Below, piece after piece: positions 22,561-23,263 of a DNA stretch of 23,263 bases. The translations under genes were made by a program, and so were the position numbers. The stretch spans positions 1 to 23,263 of IMG/VR virus record IMGVR_UViG_3300013128_000484; one strand, given 5' to 3'. Under the pieces are notes generated by a model that saw only the letters and a list, made by a program, of their open reading frames with translations, did no database searches and had not been told where the DNA came from. How positions within the stretch are numbered: position 1 is the stretch's first letter; every line of letters starts with the position of its first letter. This DNA comes from a virus.

Positions 22561-23184
22561 ATGCCAAACTCGCAAAAAACAATTCACCATCTGCGGAAAC
22601 TTGCAAATCGACAACACAAGGCGATTCGCAAATTACACCATGCACTGAAACACGTTCGTGCCAACATGAAGTGTTGCCAGTGCGGGGAAACATGTTCCGA
22701 GTTAAGCAATGAAGGCTCCGAACCGCCACCGAGTAGCGCAAGCCCTTGGACCATAAAAAAGGGCCTCCTTCGGCTACATAACCGCACACTGACGATACCA
22801 TCTCAATGCAATGTCATCGCTAGGGAAGTCAACATCATGTATGCGGCAATTGAAGCCGCCTTGGCAAAACTAGACTCGCGGATTATTCCGCACCAGAGGA
22901 TCAAACGTCGTCGGCTGAGGGCAACGGATGCTGATTGCCGGGGCACGGCTGCGCTTTGGAACCTGATAGGGGTTCGCGGTACCGCTTGTTCTTACGGGCG
23001 CAAACTACCGCTGATTAAACCCGAAATGGATGACTTGATGGCCGCCGCAAGGTCCGCCATCCAAAAGCGGGCATTATACCCCGGATCGGGCTCCATCGCG
23101 GACATTAGCGGAAGTACAGGAAAATTCCATTGCGGACCAACATCATCTAAGCATCAAGACCAAGACGATAGTTCATCGCACTAA
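22561..23184 (+). CDS. Hypothetical basic, Cys-containing protein of atypical composition
   Basis: This encodes 207 residues from the ATG at 22561. The N-terminal 35 residues are a basic helix rich in His, Lys and Arg. A cluster KCCQCGETC at about 37-45 follows and may bind metal. Then come a Ser/Pro-rich stretch, a basic RRRLRATD segment and a C-terminal Ser/His/Gln/Asp tail. The first 120 bases are about 45 percent GC against about 58 percent in the capsid gene, so the gene may be a recent insertion. The ribosome site is weak (GTTGGA about 12 bases upstream). No family is recognised. Confidence 0.55.
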   Translation: MPNSQKTIHHLRKLANRQHKAIRKLHHALKHVRANMKCCQCGETCSELSNEGSEPPPSSASPWTIKKGLLRLHNRTLTIPSQCNVIAREVNIMYAAIEAALAKLDSRIIPHQRIKRRRLRATDADCRGTAALWNLIGVRGTACSYGRKLPLIKPEMDDLMAAARSAIQKRALYPGSGSIADISGSTGKFHCGPTSSKHQDQDDSSSH

Positions 23185-23232
23185 CCATCTTCGTCATCGA
23201 GTTAGCTCGTTCTTAATCAGGAGATTTGATTC

Positions 23233-23263
23233 ATGGCTACGTTGCTGAAAGCCGCATTTGCCA
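23233..23263 (+). CDS. Start of next phage gene (3' partial)
   Basis: The ATG at 23233 follows AGGAG by about ten bases. Ten codons (MATLLKAAFA) are visible before the window ends. It is too short to identify; by order, a connector or tail gene is expected. Confidence 0.55.
   Translation, partial: MATLLKAAFA

Noticed and set aside
1-23263. CRISPR array, tRNA gene or insertion sequence
   Set aside because: No spaced direct repeats, cloverleaf-like sequence, transposase motifs or terminal inverted repeats were seen on either strand.

Overview
The window is a continuous, all-plus-strand stretch of a tailed bacteriophage genome (a free phage, prophage or metagenomic phage contig cannot be told apart here). 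The evidence is a head morphogenesis module: a portal protein (647-2824), a prohead protease fused to a scaffold (17303-18841), a probable head decoration protein (18884-19474), an HK97-type major capsid protein (19511-21025) and small genes that sit where head-tail connectors usually lie (21160-23184). Coding density is very high, many starts overlap the previous stop, and most genes have a purine-rich Shine-Dalgarno site. GC content is roughly 55-60 percent. The host cannot be read from the sequence. A Planctomycetota-like or other environmental Gram-negative host is only a guess, based on the style of the secreted protease and the glycan genes. No terminase, tail, lysis, integrase or tRNA gene is visible.

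Layout. (1) 2-2824: the 3' end of a very cysteine-rich repeat protein, a 97-residue small protein and the portal, which carries a C-terminal extra domain. (2) 2920-17131: a 14 kb block of 23 genes between portal and protease, where most phages have few or no genes. Its first part (4211-10843, with 11751-12533 and 16280-17131) is a carbohydrate pathway: a two-subunit minimal transketolase, an NAD-dependent sugar epimerase/dehydratase, an LpxH-like phosphoesterase, four glycosyltransferases of different families, FkbM and TylF methyltransferases and two sulfotransferases. Interspersed are a secreted trypsin-like protease, a ParB-like protein, a helix-turn-helix protein, a ClpP-like protease, a phage-type calcineurin-like phosphoesterase, a DUF1937 protein and a DUF5664-type dNTP diphosphohydrolase. 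(3) 17132-17302: the only sizeable gap upstream of the capsid genes, holding a near-perfect palindrome and a strong terminator-like hairpin. (4) 17303-23263: head genes, ending with the first ten codons of a further gene.

How the parts may work together (inference): the glycan genes could build and transfer a methylated, sulfated and possibly branched-chain sugar. The acceptor could be the virion, the host surface or the phage DNA; the sequence does not say which. The genes are translationally coupled, so the pathway is probably made as one unit. The DUF1937/DUF5664 pair, the phosphoesterase and the HTH protein look like a nucleotide/DNA-metabolism subset within the same transcript.
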